64,000 bases of DNA, from the NCBI GenBank assembly GCA_022706785.1, contig JAKJBW010000004.1, positions 1 through 64,000 of the forward strand, given 5' to 3'. The notes below the pieces were generated by a model that saw only the letters and a program-made list of their open reading frames with translations, was not told where the DNA came from and did no database searches. This document shows positions 8,305 through 17,395 of this stretch, piece after piece (positions within the stretch are counted from its first letter, which is position 1; the number at the start of each line of letters is the position of its first letter). The DNA comes from Bacillota bacterium. Its GTDB lineage: Bacteria > Bacillota > Clostridia > UBA1381 > UMGS1253. The position numbers and the translations under genes are program-made.

Positions 8305-8337
8305 AGGCGTTTTTATCTTGAAAGGATAGAAACGCCT
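8305..8337 (+). promoter_or_regulatory. 13-bp hairpin in the asnB leader
   Basis: AGGCGTTTTTATC (8305-8317) pairs over its full length, with one G-U, with GATAGAAACGCCT (8325-8337), loop of seven. No T-run follows on the plus strand, so it is not a plus-strand terminator. It begins close to the expected RNA 5' end if TATACT at 8287-8292 is the -10 box. Possible roles are mRNA stability or control of asnB translation. Confidence 0.45.
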
Positions 8338-8356
8338 GTTCGATTGGGGTGATATT

Positions 8357-10183
8357 ATGTGTGGGATCGCTGGAGAGGTGAATTATAGCTATAAGACGGA
8401 GCACGCAGTATTTGAAGATATGAAACGCATACTGAAACGCAGGGGTCCGGATCAAGATGGCATTTATAGTGACGAGCATGTGACGCTGGTGCATGCGAGG
8501 TTGTCTGTTGTGGACCTTGCGCATGGGCTTCAGCCCATGAAAACGGTCTATGCCGACAAAGAATACTGCGTGGTGTATAACGGTGAACTGTACAACACAC
8601 AAGACGTGCGCGGCAGGCTGATCGCTAAAGGGCATAGATTTGAAGAGCAATCCGACACCGAGGTTTTGCTTAAAGCTTATATAGAATGGAAAGAAAAATG
8701 CGTTGATTATTTCAACGGCATTTTTGCGTTTGCCATCTGGGATAAAGCCCGGCAAAAACTATTTGTCGCCAGAGACAGAATGGGGGTAAAGCCTTTCTTT
8801 TACTGCCACAGGGGCGATATTTTCGTTTTCGGCTCCGAAATAAAAGCGCTGCTGCTGCATCCGTTGGTCCAGGCCGCAATCGACGTGAATTCCATTGCGG
8901 AGATTATGCTTGTCGGCCCGGGCAGAACGCCGGGCTATGGCGTGTTTAAAGACATCAAAGAGCTGTGCCCGGGGTACTGCGGCTACTTTGGCGAAAACGG
9001 CTTGCATACCTATCAGTATTGGAATGTGGAAGACAGGGTGCACAGCGATTCCTTTGACACAACAGTGGAAAAGGTTCGCTATCTGGTGACCGACGCTATC
9101 AAAAAGCAACTGGTGTCCGATGTGCCTGTCTGCACGTTTCTATCGGGCGGGGTTGACTCCAGTATTATCTCCGCGCTTTCATATCAGCATCTAAAAGACA
9201 GGGGAGAGCAGCTTACCACATTTTCAGTTGACTACATAGACAACGATAAATATTTTAAGCCAAGCAAATTTCAGCCCAACAGTGATGATCATTATATCGA
9301 TTGTATGAAAAATTTTCTGGGCACGCAGCATAAAAAGATAGTGATCGGAACCGACGAGCTGACAGATGCGCTGTTTGACGCTGTGGAGGCAAGGGATCTG
9401 CCGGGTATGGCGGATGTGGACTCCTCGCTTCTGCTTTTCTGCAAAGAAGTGAAGAAGCATGCCACAGTGGCGCTGTCGGGCGAGTGCGCCGACGAAATTT
9501 TCGGGGGCTACCCCTGGTATCGGGATGAAACTATACGAAACATTGACGGCTTTCCGTGGGCGCAGTCCACGGCATACCGCATGGGGTTTCTAAAAGACGA
9601 GTTTGCCAATGGAATAGACGCTCAAGGGTATGTCTACAGCCGGTATCAGGATACAGTGGCCGAGGCGCCCAAGCTGGGCGGGATATCGCCGTTGGAGTCT
9701 CGAATGAAGGAAATGACCTATCTGAATCTCAGGTGGTTTATGCAAACGCTGCTTGATCGTAAGGATCGGATGAGCATGTACAACGGCCTTGAGGTGCGTG
9801 TGCCTTTCTGTGACCACAGGATTGTCGAATACCTTTACTCAGTTCCCTGGGAAATGAAAAACTATCAGGACAGGGAGAAAGGCATTTTAAGGCTGGCAAT
9901 GGACGGATACCTTCCGGATGAGGTGCTGTGGCGCAAAAAAAGCCCTTACCCCAAAACCCATAACCCGGCATATTTAAGTCGGATTTCCAGTATTTTAAGG
10001 GAAATCATAAATGACCCTGCATCCCCGCTGCTCCGTATCGTAAAAAAAACCGAGCTTGAAGCATTGCTTAATGCCGACAGGGCAGTTCCGTGGTACGGGC
10101 AGCTGATGACGACGCCGCAGACCATTGCTTATTTCATTCAGGTTAATCATTGGCTGAAATTATATCATATCAGGATAGTTTAA
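8357..10183 (+). CDS. asnB: Asparagine synthase, glutamine-hydrolysing
   Basis: The 608-residue enzyme makes asparagine from aspartate, ATP and glutamine. It begins MCGIAGEV, so Cys2 is the N-terminal nucleophile of the class II glutamine amidotransferase domain; RGPDQDG and VVYNGELYN follow. The synthetase domain has the pyrophosphate loop LSGGVDSS near residue 265 and GECADEIFGGYPWY. Length and order match the AsnB family. The ATG at 8357 follows GGGGTGAT. The gene is monocistronic and divergent from the small gene to its left. No T-box is present in the leader, which instead holds a 13-bp hairpin. Confidence 0.95.
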   Translation: MCGIAGEVNYSYKTEHAVFEDMKRILKRRGPDQDGIYSDEHVTLVHARLSVVDLAHGLQPMKTVYADKEYCVVYNGELYNTQDVRGRLIAKGHRFEEQSDTEVLLKAYIEWKEKCVDYFNGIFAFAIWDKARQKLFVARDRMGVKPFFYCHRGDIFVFGSEIKALLLHPLVQAAIDVNSIAEIMLVGPGRTPGYGVFKDIKELCPGYCGYFGENGLHTYQYWNVEDRVHSDSFDTTVEKVRYLVTDAIKKQLVSDVPVCTFLSGGVDSSIISALSYQHLKDRGEQLTTFSVDYIDNDKYFKPSKFQPNSDDHYIDCMKNFLGTQHKKIVIGTDELTDALFDAVEARDLPGMADVDSSLLLFCKEVKKHATVALSGECADEIFGGYPWYRDETIRNIDGFPWAQSTAYRMGFLKDEFANGIDAQGYVYSRYQDTVAEAPKLGGISPLESRMKEMTYLNLRWFMQTLLDRKDRMSMYNGLEVRVPFCDHRIVEYLYSVPWEMKNYQDREKGILRLAMDGYLPDEVLWRKKSPYPKTHNPAYLSRISSILREIINDPASPLLRIVKKTELEALLNADRAVPWYGQLMTTPQTIAYFIQVNHWLKLYHIRIV

Positions 10184-10204
10184 CAGGCAGCGCCTAAAGA
10201 TACG

Positions 10205-10231
10205 GCAGCGCGCATCTGACATGTGCGCTGC
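10205..10231 (+). other. GC-rich hairpin downstream of asnB
   Basis: GCAGCGCGCA (10205-10214) pairs with TGTGCGCTGC (10222-10231) apart from one G-U. No T-run follows, so it is not a canonical terminator; it may protect the asnB mRNA end or work with Rho. Confidence 0.4.
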
Positions 10232-10279
10232 ATGCCGTTGCAGCCGCAGCGGACAAGCCTAAATATTTTGAAAATTGTA

Positions 10280-10308
10280 TTGCAATCGCGCATCGCCTAT
10301 GGTATAAT
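10280..10308 (+). promoter_or_regulatory. Sigma-A promoter of rpmE (and probably rpsO)
   Basis: -35 TTGCAA (10280-10285), 17-nt spacer, -10 TATAAT (10303-10308). A small CCGGC/GCCGG hairpin (10343-10347 with 10355-10359) lies in the leader. Confidence 0.78.
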
Positions 10309-10381
10309 TTTCACGTTGCGTTGAGAACATAACTAATGGATGCCGGCTTTAAGGGCCGGTTACGGAAGGGAGGAAAATGCC

Positions 10382-10588
10382 GTGAGAGAGGGGATTCATC
10401 CGAATTACGAGGCCACCACCATTAAATGTGCGTGTGGCGAAGTGATTGAAACGAGTTCTACCAAAAAAGACATTAAAATTGAAATTTGCTCAAAGTGTCA
10501 TCCGTTTTTCACCGGCAAGCAAAAGCTTGTGGATACCGGCGGGCGCGTTGAGAAGTTCAGGAAGCGTTTCAATATGGACAGTAAATAA
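10382..10588 (+). CDS. rpmE: Ribosomal protein L31, zinc-binding (C+) form
   Basis: The 68-residue protein starts at GTG 10382 as [20 protein letters not shown]. Four cysteines, CAC and CSKC, form the zinc site of the C+ type of L31, and [20 protein letters not shown] is the conserved C-terminal half. AAGGGAGG at 10366-10373 is eight bases before the GTG; the earlier ATG at 10340 is in the structured leader and gives a non-conserved extension. It is followed by rpsO after a structured 112-base gap. Zinc-dependent replacement by a C- paralogue is known in the family, but no such paralogue is in the window. Confidence 0.93.
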   Translation: MREGIHPNYEATTIKCACGEVIETSSTKKDIKIEICSKCHPFFTGKQKLVDTGGRVEKFRKRFNMDSK

Positions 10589-10611
10589 GTTTCTTAGGGC
10601 AAGATTCGCAA

Positions 10612-10676
10612 AGCGGTATCATAACCCCATCGCGGAACACGGTTCTCCGACCGCTTCTGGGATGGCGGCGTTTTTT
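10612..10676 (+). promoter_or_regulatory. rpmE-rpsO intergenic structured RNA (terminator-like, possible S15 leader)
   Basis: CCATC (10627-10631) can pair with GATGG (10661-10665) around CGGT/ACCG (10640-10643 with 10650-10653), followed by CGGCG and six T (10671-10676). The 5' segment GCGGT near 10612 can alternatively pair with ACCGC (10650-10654). The element could terminate rpmE mRNA, with readthrough into rpsO, or be an S15 autoregulatory leader; rpsO leaders with alternative folds are known. Confidence 0.5.
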
Positions 10677-10700
10677 CAAAATATTAGGAGGTGAAACAGC

Positions 10701-10964
10701 ATGACAAAAGAGCTTAAGACATCAATTATCAACGATTTTAAAATCCATGAAACCGATACAGGCTCTCCCGAAGTTCAGATTGCTATGCTTACCGAGAGGA
10801 TTAACCATCTCAACGAGCATTTGCAAACACATAAAAAAGACCACCATTCCAGACGCGGTCTGCTTAAGATGGTTGGTACGCGCCGCGGTCTTCTTAATTA
10901 TCTTATGAAGAAGGACATCGAAAGATACAGAGCGATTATCGCTAAATGTAATTTAAGAAAGTAG
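10701..10964 (+). CDS. rpsO: Ribosomal protein S15
   Basis: The 87-residue protein has the family core [21 protein letters not shown] and [20 protein letters not shown], which binds 16S rRNA in the central domain of the small subunit. The start ATG at 10701 has AGGAGGTG upstream. The gene sits directly before pnp, the conserved rpsO-pnp order of most bacteria. Confidence 0.97.
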   Translation: MTKELKTSIINDFKIHETDTGSPEVQIAMLTERINHLNEHLQTHKKDHHSRRGLLKMVGTRRGLLNYLMKKDIERYRAIIAKCNLRK

Positions 10965-10974
10965 TGTATTCGCG

Positions 10975-11004
10975 CAAATGGGCGGAGGAAACTTCGCTCA
11001 TTTG
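10975..11004 (+). terminator. Hairpin after rpsO (weak terminator or mRNA end)
   Basis: CAAATGGGCG (10975-10984) pairs over ten positions, with one G-U, with CGCTCATTTG (10995-11004). It is followed only by TTGTAT, so termination would be partial. Confidence 0.5.
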
Positions 11005-11068
11005 TTGTATATCTGAAAAGCATTAAAACATTTCCAGACATCGTAAAACTTGCAGTCAGGCAATTGGC

Positions 11069-11132
11069 TTTAGCAGTTAGATTTGCTTTTTGCACTTGTA
11101 TTTATAGATAGAAGGCAAATCTAAATGCTAAA
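11069..11132 (+). promoter_or_regulatory. Long inverted repeat in the pnp leader (candidate PNPase autoregulation duplex)
   Basis: The arms 11069-11086 and 11115-11132 are complementary at 17 of 18 positions (TTTAGCA, one mismatch, TTAGATTTGC in the left arm). The loop is 28 nt. The duplex would stand 60 bases before the pnp start. In E. coli, RNase III cuts a leader duplex and PNPase then removes the small strand to repress itself; a similar role is inferred from position and size only. Confidence 0.6.
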
Positions 11133-11192
11133 TACCCGTTGCCTCTGCAGGTTAAAACAAACAATAACAGCGAAAAGAGAGGTAAAAGGAGT

Positions 11193-13292
11193 ATGACAAA
11201 AACATTTCAGACAACACTTGCAGGCCGCCCGTTTGTGGTGGAAACAGGGAAGATGGCACAGCTGGCGAATGGTTCGTGCATGGTACGCTATGGGGATACG
11301 GTAGTTCTTTGCAGTGCTACGGCTTCATCAAAGCCGCGTGATGGGATCGATTTTTTCCCGCTCAGCGTGGACTTTGAGGAAAGATTATATTCTGTCGGCA
11401 AGATTCCGGGCAGCTTTTTAAAGCGTGAAGGCCGCCCCAGTGAAAAGGCTATCCTGACGTCACGCGTGATCGACAGGCCCATACGCCCGCTTTTTCCTTC
11501 GGATTTGCGCAACGATGTTTCGGTAGTGGCTACGGTTATGTCGGTGGAGCAGGACAATTCTCCTGAAATTGCCGCTATGATTGGAGCGTCTATCGCACTT
11601 TCCATATCTGATATCCCGTTTGCCGGGCCGATCGGCGGCGTAATGGTCGGGTATGTGGACGGCCAGTTTGTTGTCAATCCCACTTGTGAGCAGCGCGAGC
11701 GCAGCAGTATGGCGCTGACGGTTGCCGGTAGCATGGACCGCGTTGTCATGATTGAGGCGGGCGCGCAGGAAATAGATGAAACGGTTATGTTTGAGGCAAT
11801 TAAATTTGCCCATGCCGAGATCAAGAACATCTGCGGGTTTATAAACAGTATTGTCCAGCAGATCGGGCTGGCCAAATTCGAATATGAGCATATCGTTTTG
11901 GATGCGGATATTTTCGAGGATGTTAAGGCGTTTGCCATAGACAAGGTAAAGGCTGCGCTCGACACCGATGACAAAAAAGTGCGTGATGAGCGCATGAAGG
12001 TTGTGAGCGAGGAGGTTGCCGCGCACTTTGCCGAGAAGTATCCGGACAGCGGTGCGGCGTTTGGCGAAGCGCTCTATAAGCTGCAAAAGCTGATTGTGCG
12101 CCGCTGGATACTCGACGAGCAAAAGCGTGTGGACGGCAGAGGTATTTTAGATCTGCGTCCGCTTTCGGCAGAGGTTGGCATATTGCCGCGCACACACGGC
12201 TCCGGCCTGTTTGCCCGCGGCCAGACGCAGGTGCTCACCATAGCTACGCTCGGTGCGCTTGGCGAGATCCAAAAGCTTGATGGTATTGATGAAGAAGAAT
12301 ATAAGCGGTATATGCACCACTATAATTTCCCGTCCTACAGCGTGGGCGAGACCCGTCCGTCAAGGGGGCCGGGACGCCGCGAAATAGGGCATGGCGCTTT
12401 GGCGCAAAGGGCACTTGAGCCTGTTCTTCCCATTGAGGATGAGTTCCCGTACGCAATCCGCCTTGTTTCGGAGGTGCTCAGCTCAAACGGCTCAACCTCA
12501 CAGGGCAGTATCTGCGGAAGCACCCTTGCGCTGATGGACGCCGGTGTTCCTATCACCGCGCCCGTTGCCGGCATATCGTGCGGACTTGTTACTGAAGGCG
12601 ACCGGTATATCACCATGGTCGACATCCAGGGCCTGGAGGATTTCTTCGGCGATATGGACTTTAAAGTGGCCGGTACCAAAAAGGGTATCACCGCGATTCA
12701 GATGGATATTAAAATACATGGTCTCACTTACGATATCATCCACGATGCGCTTATGCAGACCAGGGACGCCCGCTACTATATTTTAGACGAGGTAATGCTT
12801 AAGGCCATAAATAAGAGCAGAGAAACCCTTTCGCCCTATGCGCCAAAGGTTGTTATTATGCGTATTGATCCCGAAAAGATCAGGGATGTTATCGGCACAG
12901 GCGGCAAGGTGATTCAAAAGATCGTAGCCGATACCGGTGCGAAGATCGATATTGAGGATGACGGCCGCGTGCTGATTTTCTCACCCGATCAGGCGTCGGG
13001 AGAAATGGCTCAGAAAATCATTGAAGGCATTGTAAAGGAGCCGGAGGTAGGGGATATTTACAAGGGCAAGGTTGTGCGTATCATGCAGTTCGGCGCCTTT
13101 GTGGAAATCCTGCCGGGCAAGGATGGCCTGATCCATATCTCAAAGCTTGACAACAGGCGTGTGGAGAAGGTAGAGGATGTGGTAAACATCGGCGACGAGG
13201 TCATGGTAAAGGTTATAGAAATCGATAAGCAGGGAAGAATAAATCTGTCCCGTAAGGACTTGCTGGTCAGCCAGGATAAAGCGTCGGTGTAA
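11193..13292 (+). CDS. pnp: Polyribonucleotide nucleotidyltransferase (PNPase)
   Basis: The 699-residue enzyme degrades RNA 3' to 5' by phosphorolysis and is a core part of the degradosome. Two RNase PH domains are visible, the first with [20 protein letters not shown] and the second with [17 protein letters not shown] and [19 protein letters not shown] domain has [11 protein letters not shown], and the S1 domain has [20 protein letters not shown]. The ATG at 11193 follows AGAGAGG; upstream in-frame codons run into the leader. The long inverted repeat in the leader is a candidate autoregulatory element. Downstream a terminator separates it from the peptidase. Confidence 0.96.
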   Translation: MTKTFQTTLAGRPFVVETGKMAQLANGSCMVRYGDTVVLCSATASSKPRDGIDFFPLSVDFEERLYSVGKIPGSFLKREGRPSEKAILTSRVIDRPIRPLFPSDLRNDVSVVATVMSVEQDNSPEIAAMIGASIALSISDIPFAGPIGGVMVGYVDGQFVVNPTCEQRERSSMALTVAGSMDRVVMIEAGAQEIDETVMFEAIKFAHAEIKNICGFINSIVQQIGLAKFEYEHIVLDADIFEDVKAFAIDKVKAALDTDDKKVRDERMKVVSEEVAAHFAEKYPDSGAAFGEALYKLQKLIVRRWILDEQKRVDGRGILDLRPLSAEVGILPRTHGSGLFARGQTQVLTIATLGALGEIQKLDGIDEEEYKRYMHHYNFPSYSVGETRPSRGPGRREIGHGALAQRALEPVLPIEDEFPYAIRLVSEVLSSNGSTSQGSICGSTLALMDAGVPITAPVAGISCGLVTEGDRYITMVDIQGLEDFFGDMDFKVAGTKKGITAIQMDIKIHGLTYDIIHDALMQTRDARYYILDEVMLKAINKSRETLSPYAPKVVIMRIDPEKIRDVIGTGGKVIQKIVADTGAKIDIEDDGRVLIFSPDQASGEMAQKIIEGIVKEPEVGDIYKGKVVRIMQFGAFVEILPGKDGLIHISKLDNRRVEKVEDVVNIGDEVMVKVIEIDKQGRINLSRKDLLVSQDKASV

Positions 13293-13312
13293 GGCTTACA
13301 GCTATAAAAGAT

Positions 13313-13342
13313 ATATGCGGGCGGAGGTCGCCCGCATATTTT
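13313..13342 (+). terminator. Intrinsic terminator after pnp
   Basis: ATATGCGGGCG (13313-13323) pairs perfectly with CGCCCGCATAT (13329-13339), followed by TTTT. Confidence 0.8.
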
Positions 13343-13441
13343 ATCTGATGCACAGCATAAATGTGTATTATCAATCCGGCATGAATCATAGGGGATACTA
13401 ATCTTCTATGCTTCAAGGAATAAATTTAATGAGGTGAAAGC

Positions 13442-14698
13442 GTGTATTGCATGTATCATCTGGACAATAAGATCACTGTCGTTACTGAGAAAATCGAACA
13501 TGTCCGCTCTGTGGCGATGGGTGTGTTCGTCTATAGTGGTTCCCGCCACGAGCCTGCGGAATTGTCGGGTGTTTCCCATTTGATAGAGCATATGCTCTTT
13601 AAAGGTACGCAAAAGCGCAGCGCCAAGGATATCGCTGAGGAGTTTGATGCGGTGGGCGGGCATTTAAACGCGTACACGACTAAGGAATACACCTGCTTTT
13701 ATGCCAATATTTTGGATGAGAATATTGAGCTTGCCGCCGATATTCTTTCGGATATGCTTTTGAATTCTAAATTGGCTGATAAGGATATACGGCTTGAACG
13801 GCGTGTTATTCTGGAAGAGATCCATATGTCGGAGGACGCTTCGGAGGATCTGGTTCATGACATGGTGCTGGAGGCGGCGTGGGGCAAGGGCAGAGGGCTT
13901 GGCGCATCCATATTGGGGAGTCAGCAGACGCTGGAGTCCATAGACGCCGCAGCAATGAGGGATTACATGAACCGGATGTATACGCCGTCCAAAATAGTCA
14001 TTGCGGTAGCGGGGAATTTTGACGACGCGGCGCTCAAAGCGCTGTTGGAAGAAAAATTTGGCAGCTGGCACAGAAGCGGAACGCCTCATATCACTGAAGG
14101 CACACCCTTTCTGGGAGACATGCTTGTGAGAGAGCGCAACATTGAGCAGACGCACATCTGCCTGGGCTTTGAGGGCCCTCCGACCGACAGTGGAGAGATG
14201 TATGCCGCCATGGCGTTTAACAATATTTTCGGGAACGGTATGAGCTCCCGCCTTTTCCAGCGTGTCAGGGAGGAAAAAGGGCTGGTTTACTCCATCTATT
14301 CCTATTTAAATCCTTTTGTGGATACCGGAGTTTTCGTGATTTCGGCCAGCATGGCTGCAAAAAACGCAAAAGAGGTTCTGAAAATCATATTTGAAGAGGT
14401 GGACAGGGCAACTTCGGAGATGCTGAGCAAGGCCACGCTGGGCAGAGCCAAGCAGCAGCTTAAAGGGAATTATATTTTGGGACTTGAAAGCGTCAGCACA
14501 CGTATGCAGGGCATTGGCCGTTCGCTGATGCTAAACGGCAGGGTAAGGACGCCTGAACAAGTGATCGAAAACATAGACAAAGTCGATGCAAAGCGTGTTT
14601 CAGACTGTGTCAAAACTGTTTTTGATTATGATATGATGGCCTCTGCGGCGGTCGGAAATATTGACGAAGACTATGTACGTGAGCTTTTGAAAAGGTGA
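13442..14698 (+). CDS. M16-family zinc peptidase (MlpA/processing-peptidase type)
   Basis: The 418-residue protein has the inverted zinc motif HLIEH (His46, Glu49, His50) followed by MLFKGT, and the third ligand region ILEEIHMSED. The C-terminal half is the usual inactive M16 partner domain, with RLFQRVREEKGLVYSIYSY. The family includes mitochondrial processing peptidase and the Bacillus MlpA/YmxG protein encoded just after pnp, so synteny agrees. No signal peptide is seen and the substrate is unknown. The GTG at 13442 follows GAGGTGAAAG. Confidence 0.9.
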   Translation: MYCMYHLDNKITVVTEKIEHVRSVAMGVFVYSGSRHEPAELSGVSHLIEHMLFKGTQKRSAKDIAEEFDAVGGHLNAYTTKEYTCFYANILDENIELAADILSDMLLNSKLADKDIRLERRVILEEIHMSEDASEDLVHDMVLEAAWGKGRGLGASILGSQQTLESIDAAAMRDYMNRMYTPSKIVIAVAGNFDDAALKALLEEKFGSWHRSGTPHITEGTPFLGDMLVRERNIEQTHICLGFEGPPTDSGEMYAAMAFNNIFGNGMSSRLFQRVREEKGLVYSIYSYLNPFVDTGVFVISASMAAKNAKEVLKIIFEEVDRATSEMLSKATLGRAKQQLKGNYILGLESVSTRMQGIGRSLMLNGRVRTPEQVIENIDKVDAKRVSDCVKTVFDYDMMASAAVGNIDEDYVRELLKR

Positions 14699-14728
14699 AG
14701 CGTTTTGTGAGCCGGAGCAATCTGTGAC

Positions 14729-14757
14729 TTGACAAGTCTTTTGACGGAGCATATAAT
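14729..14757 (+). promoter_or_regulatory. Consensus sigma-A promoter of thrS
   Basis: -35 TTGACA (14729-14734), 17-nt spacer, -10 TATAAT (14752-14757): a perfect consensus. Transcription should start near 14764, leaving a leader of about 30 bases, with no room for a T-box. Confidence 0.88.
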
Positions 14758-14792
14758 TGGTTATATATTTTCACGACAAGGAAGAAGATACC

Positions 14793-16520
14793 ATGATGAA
14801 TCAAATGAATGAATTGGATGCGTTGCGGCACAGTGCGTCTCACGTGATGGCTCAGGCGGTAAAACGCCTTTTTCCCGGCGTGAAGCTTGCAATAGGCCCT
14901 TCGATTGAGACAGGGTTTTACTACGATTTTGACGCCGATACGCCGTTTATCACCGCCGATTTGGAAAAAATAGAGGCGGAAATGAAAAAAATCGCCAAGG
15001 AAAATTTAAAAATAGAACGCATAGAATTGCTACGGGAAGAAGCTCTTAAGCTTATGGCAAACGAGCCGTATAAGATTGAACTTATCAACGGACTGCCGGA
15101 CGATGCGGTGATTTCGTTTTACAAGCAGGGAGAGTTTGTGGATTTGTGCGCCGGTCCTCATGTGAATTATACGAGCAAGGTCAAGGCGTTTAAGCTCTTG
15201 AGCGTAACGGGAGCTTACTGGCGCGGCGATTCTGCGAACAAAATGCTTCAGCGCATTTACGGCACAGCGTTTGCCAATAAGGAAGCGCTGGAGGAACATT
15301 TGCAGCGTCTGGAGGAAGCCAAAAAACGCGACCACAGAAAGCTTGGGCGCGAGCTTGATCTGTTTGATATCTACGAAGAAGGCCCGGGATTTCCGTTCTT
15401 TTTCCCAAAGGGCATGGTGCTGCGCAATCTGCTGGAGAGCTTTTGGCGTGCCGAGCATGCAAAATGCGGATACACCGAGATCAGAACGCCCGTAATCCTG
15501 AACGAGGAGCTTTGGCATCGTTCGGGACACTGGGATCACTACAAAGACAATATGTATTTCACCAGGATAGATGAAAATGACTATGCCATCAAGCCCATGA
15601 ACTGCCCGGGCGGAATGCTGGCGTTCAAGCGCAGGCTGCACAGCTACCGTGATCTTCCGCAGCGCATGGCCGAGCTTGGGCTGGTACATCGTCATGAGCT
15701 TTCGGGCGCATTGCACGGGCTGATGCGGGTACGCTGCTTTACTCAAGACGACGCACACATATTTATGACGCCGGAGCAGATTGAAGCCGAAGTATTAGAC
15801 GTTATCGCACTGATTGACAGGTTCTACAAGGTGTTTGATTTTAAATACAGCGTGGAGCTTTCCACAAGACCCGCCGATTCCATGGGGTCCGACGAGCAGT
15901 GGGAGGCGGCCACAAATGCGCTTAAGCACGCGCTTGAAGTGAATAAAAAGGATTATACCGTTAATGAGGGCGACGGCGCTTTCTACGGCCCTAAAATCGA
16001 TTTCCATCTGGAGGATTCCATAGGCCGCACATGGCAGTGCGGGACCATTCAGCTGGATTTTCAGATGCCGGAACGCTTCGACCTGGCCTATATTGGCCCG
16101 GATGGGGAAAAGCACCGCCCTGTTATGATCCACCGCGTGGTGTTTGGCAGCATAGAACGATTTATTGCTATTCTGACCGAGCATTTTGCCGGTGCCTTTC
16201 CGCTGTGGCTGTCGCCGGTTCAGGTAAAGGTAATTGCCATTACAGACAGCCACCACGCATACGCAAGCGGCGTTTACCAGGCTTTGCGGGATGCCGGTAT
16301 CCGGTCCGAAATAGATTTGCGCAGTGAGAAGATCGGCTATAAGATCCGTGAGGCGCAGCTTGAAAAGGTGCCGTATATGCTGATCGTGGGGGATAAAGAG
16401 ATGGAATCCGGTGCCGTGGCGGTAAGAAGCCGCAAGAGCGGCGATATGGGAAGTATGGGGACAGATGCGTTTATAGGGATGGTTTTAAAGGCCGTTTTGG
16501 AAAAAGCGCTTGATGCATAA
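14793..16520 (+). CDS. thrS: Threonyl-tRNA synthetase lacking the TGS domain
   Basis: The enzyme charges tRNA(Thr). It begins almost directly with the editing domain: [10 protein letters not shown] holds the HxxxH motif and CAGPH supplies the Cys and His. The catalytic domain has MNCPGG (zinc Cys), [16 protein letters not shown] and [11 protein letters not shown], and a C-terminal anticodon domain follows. It is 575 residues, about 65 fewer than forms with an N-terminal TGS domain. The absence is real rather than a mis-called start, because the promoter -10 box lies only 36 bases upstream of the ATG at 14793. GGAAGAAG serves as ribosome binding site. Confidence 0.95.
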   Translation: MMNQMNELDALRHSASHVMAQAVKRLFPGVKLAIGPSIETGFYYDFDADTPFITADLEKIEAEMKKIAKENLKIERIELLREEALKLMANEPYKIELINGLPDDAVISFYKQGEFVDLCAGPHVNYTSKVKAFKLLSVTGAYWRGDSANKMLQRIYGTAFANKEALEEHLQRLEEAKKRDHRKLGRELDLFDIYEEGPGFPFFFPKGMVLRNLLESFWRAEHAKCGYTEIRTPVILNEELWHRSGHWDHYKDNMYFTRIDENDYAIKPMNCPGGMLAFKRRLHSYRDLPQRMAELGLVHRHELSGALHGLMRVRCFTQDDAHIFMTPEQIEAEVLDVIALIDRFYKVFDFKYSVELSTRPADSMGSDEQWEAATNALKHALEVNKKDYTVNEGDGAFYGPKIDFHLEDSIGRTWQCGTIQLDFQMPERFDLAYIGPDGEKHRPVMIHRVVFGSIERFIAILTEHFAGAFPLWLSPVQVKVIAITDSHHAYASGVYQALRDAGIRSEIDLRSEKIGYKIREAQLEKVPYMLIVGDKEMESGAVAVRSRKSGDMGSMGTDAFIGMVLKAVLEKALDA

Positions 16521-16550
16521 AAGGCACTAAAAGCTTTTGCTTTTAATGCC
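16519..16550 (-). terminator. Terminator of rdgB, shared region with thrS end
   Basis: On the minus strand GGCATTAAAAGC (16550-16539) pairs with GCTTTTAGTGCC (16534-16523), one mismatch, followed by TTTT (16522-16519). On the plus strand the stem could also end thrS but lacks a T-run. Confidence 0.65.
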
Positions 16551-16562
16551 GGGCTTGCGCCG

Positions 16563-17153
16563 TCACAGGTTTTTTAGCAGCGCATCCTTCAACATGGCCA
16601 GCGCTCTGGCGCGGTGACTGATGCTGTTTTTCTCGACGGAGCTCATTTGGGCAAAGGTTTTGTCAAACGCGCTTACCCAAAATACAGGATCATAGCCAAA
16701 GCCTGCGTTTCCCGCAGGCTTTTCGGTAATCATGCCGTCTACGGTCCCCCTGCCGATAAACTGCCTGCCGTCGGGCAGACAAAGGGCGACTACCGAAACG
16801 AACTGTGCGCTTCTGAGCGCGGGAGGTACGCCTTTAAGTTCATTCAGCAGCTTAGTGATAAACATGTCCGCACTGGCGTCCTCACCGGCATATCTGGCCG
16901 AAAATACGCCGGGTCTGCCGCCCAGCGCATCCACACAAAGTCCCGAATCGTCGGCGATCACGGCTGTGCCTGCAAACTTGGCGATTGCTTTTGCCTTAAG
17001 CAGGGCGTTTTGCTCAAAGGTAGCGCCTGTTTCATCCACATGGGTATCAAAGCCTGCGTCGTGCTGGCCGATTACTTCTATGCCGATACCGCCCAGTATG
17101 GCGGCAAATTCACTTATTTTTCCGGCATTGTTTGTTGCAGCAATGACTCGCAT
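16563..17153 (-). CDS. rdgB: XTP/dITP diphosphatase (RdgB/HAM1 family)
   Basis: The 196-residue enzyme hydrolyses non-canonical purine nucleotides (XTP, dITP) to monophosphates to keep them out of DNA and RNA. Motifs: ATNNAGKISEF at the N-terminus (nucleotide binding), AVIADDSGLCVDALGG with the catalytic Asp, PGVFSARYAG, and GNAGFGYDPVF near the C-terminus, all in family order. The ATG at 17153 with GAAAGG upstream gives the standard family length; an in-frame extension to 17240 covers the predicted promoter and is rejected. It is convergent with thrS. Confidence 0.95.
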   Translation of the reverse strand: MRVIAATNNAGKISEFAAILGGIGIEVIGQHDAGFDTHVDETGATFEQNALLKAKAIAKFAGTAVIADDSGLCVDALGGRPGVFSARYAGEDASADMFITKLLNELKGVPPALRSAQFVSVVALCLPDGRQFIGRGTVDGMITEKPAGNAGFGYDPVFWVSAFDKTFAQMSSVEKNSISHRARALAMLKDALLKNL

Positions 17154-17187
17154 ATTTTGTACGACCTTTCTTTGTTTTATCGCTAAA

Positions 17188-17216
17188 ATATTACAACAAA
17201 TCCGGCGAATATGCAA
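17188..17216 (-). promoter_or_regulatory. Promoter of rdgB
   Basis: Minus-strand -35 TTGCAT (17216-17211), 17-nt spacer, -10 TAATAT (17193-17188). Confidence 0.6.
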
Positions 17217-17297
17217 TATATACAACAACTTTATTTTCATCAGGTTAGGATGCCGCCAACGTTCACAAAAATTTAAGAATTTAATTATAGAAGGATA

Positions 17298-17337
17298 TTG
17301 CGCTATGAGAAAAATTAGTGTAAACTACATGTAGTTT
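17298..17337 (+). promoter_or_regulatory. Promoter with overlapping 16-bp perfect palindrome
   Basis: -35 TTGCGC (17298-17303), 17-nt spacer and -10 TAAACT (17321-17326) precede the zinc-ribbon gene. AAACTACATGTAGTTT (17322-17337) is a perfect palindrome covering the -10 box and the start region, the place where a repressor would block transcription. The binding protein is unknown. Confidence 0.5.
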
Positions 17338-17395
17338 TTACAGGTAAAGAAAAAAAATAAGGCAACAAAAAACAGTAGATGAGAGGAAGACTGTG

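Noticed and set aside
8305-8337. Terminator on the minus strand
   Set aside because: A short T-rich stretch follows on the minus strand, but no minus-strand gene lies upstream of it; it is better seen as the asnB leader hairpin.
11460-12122. Long minus-strand reading frame opposite pnp
   Set aside because: It has no ribosome binding site or recognisable domain and lies fully inside the well-conserved pnp gene; an antisense shadow.
15030-15758. 242-codon minus-strand frame opposite thrS
   Set aside because: Antisense shadow of a conserved gene, with no binding site or family match.
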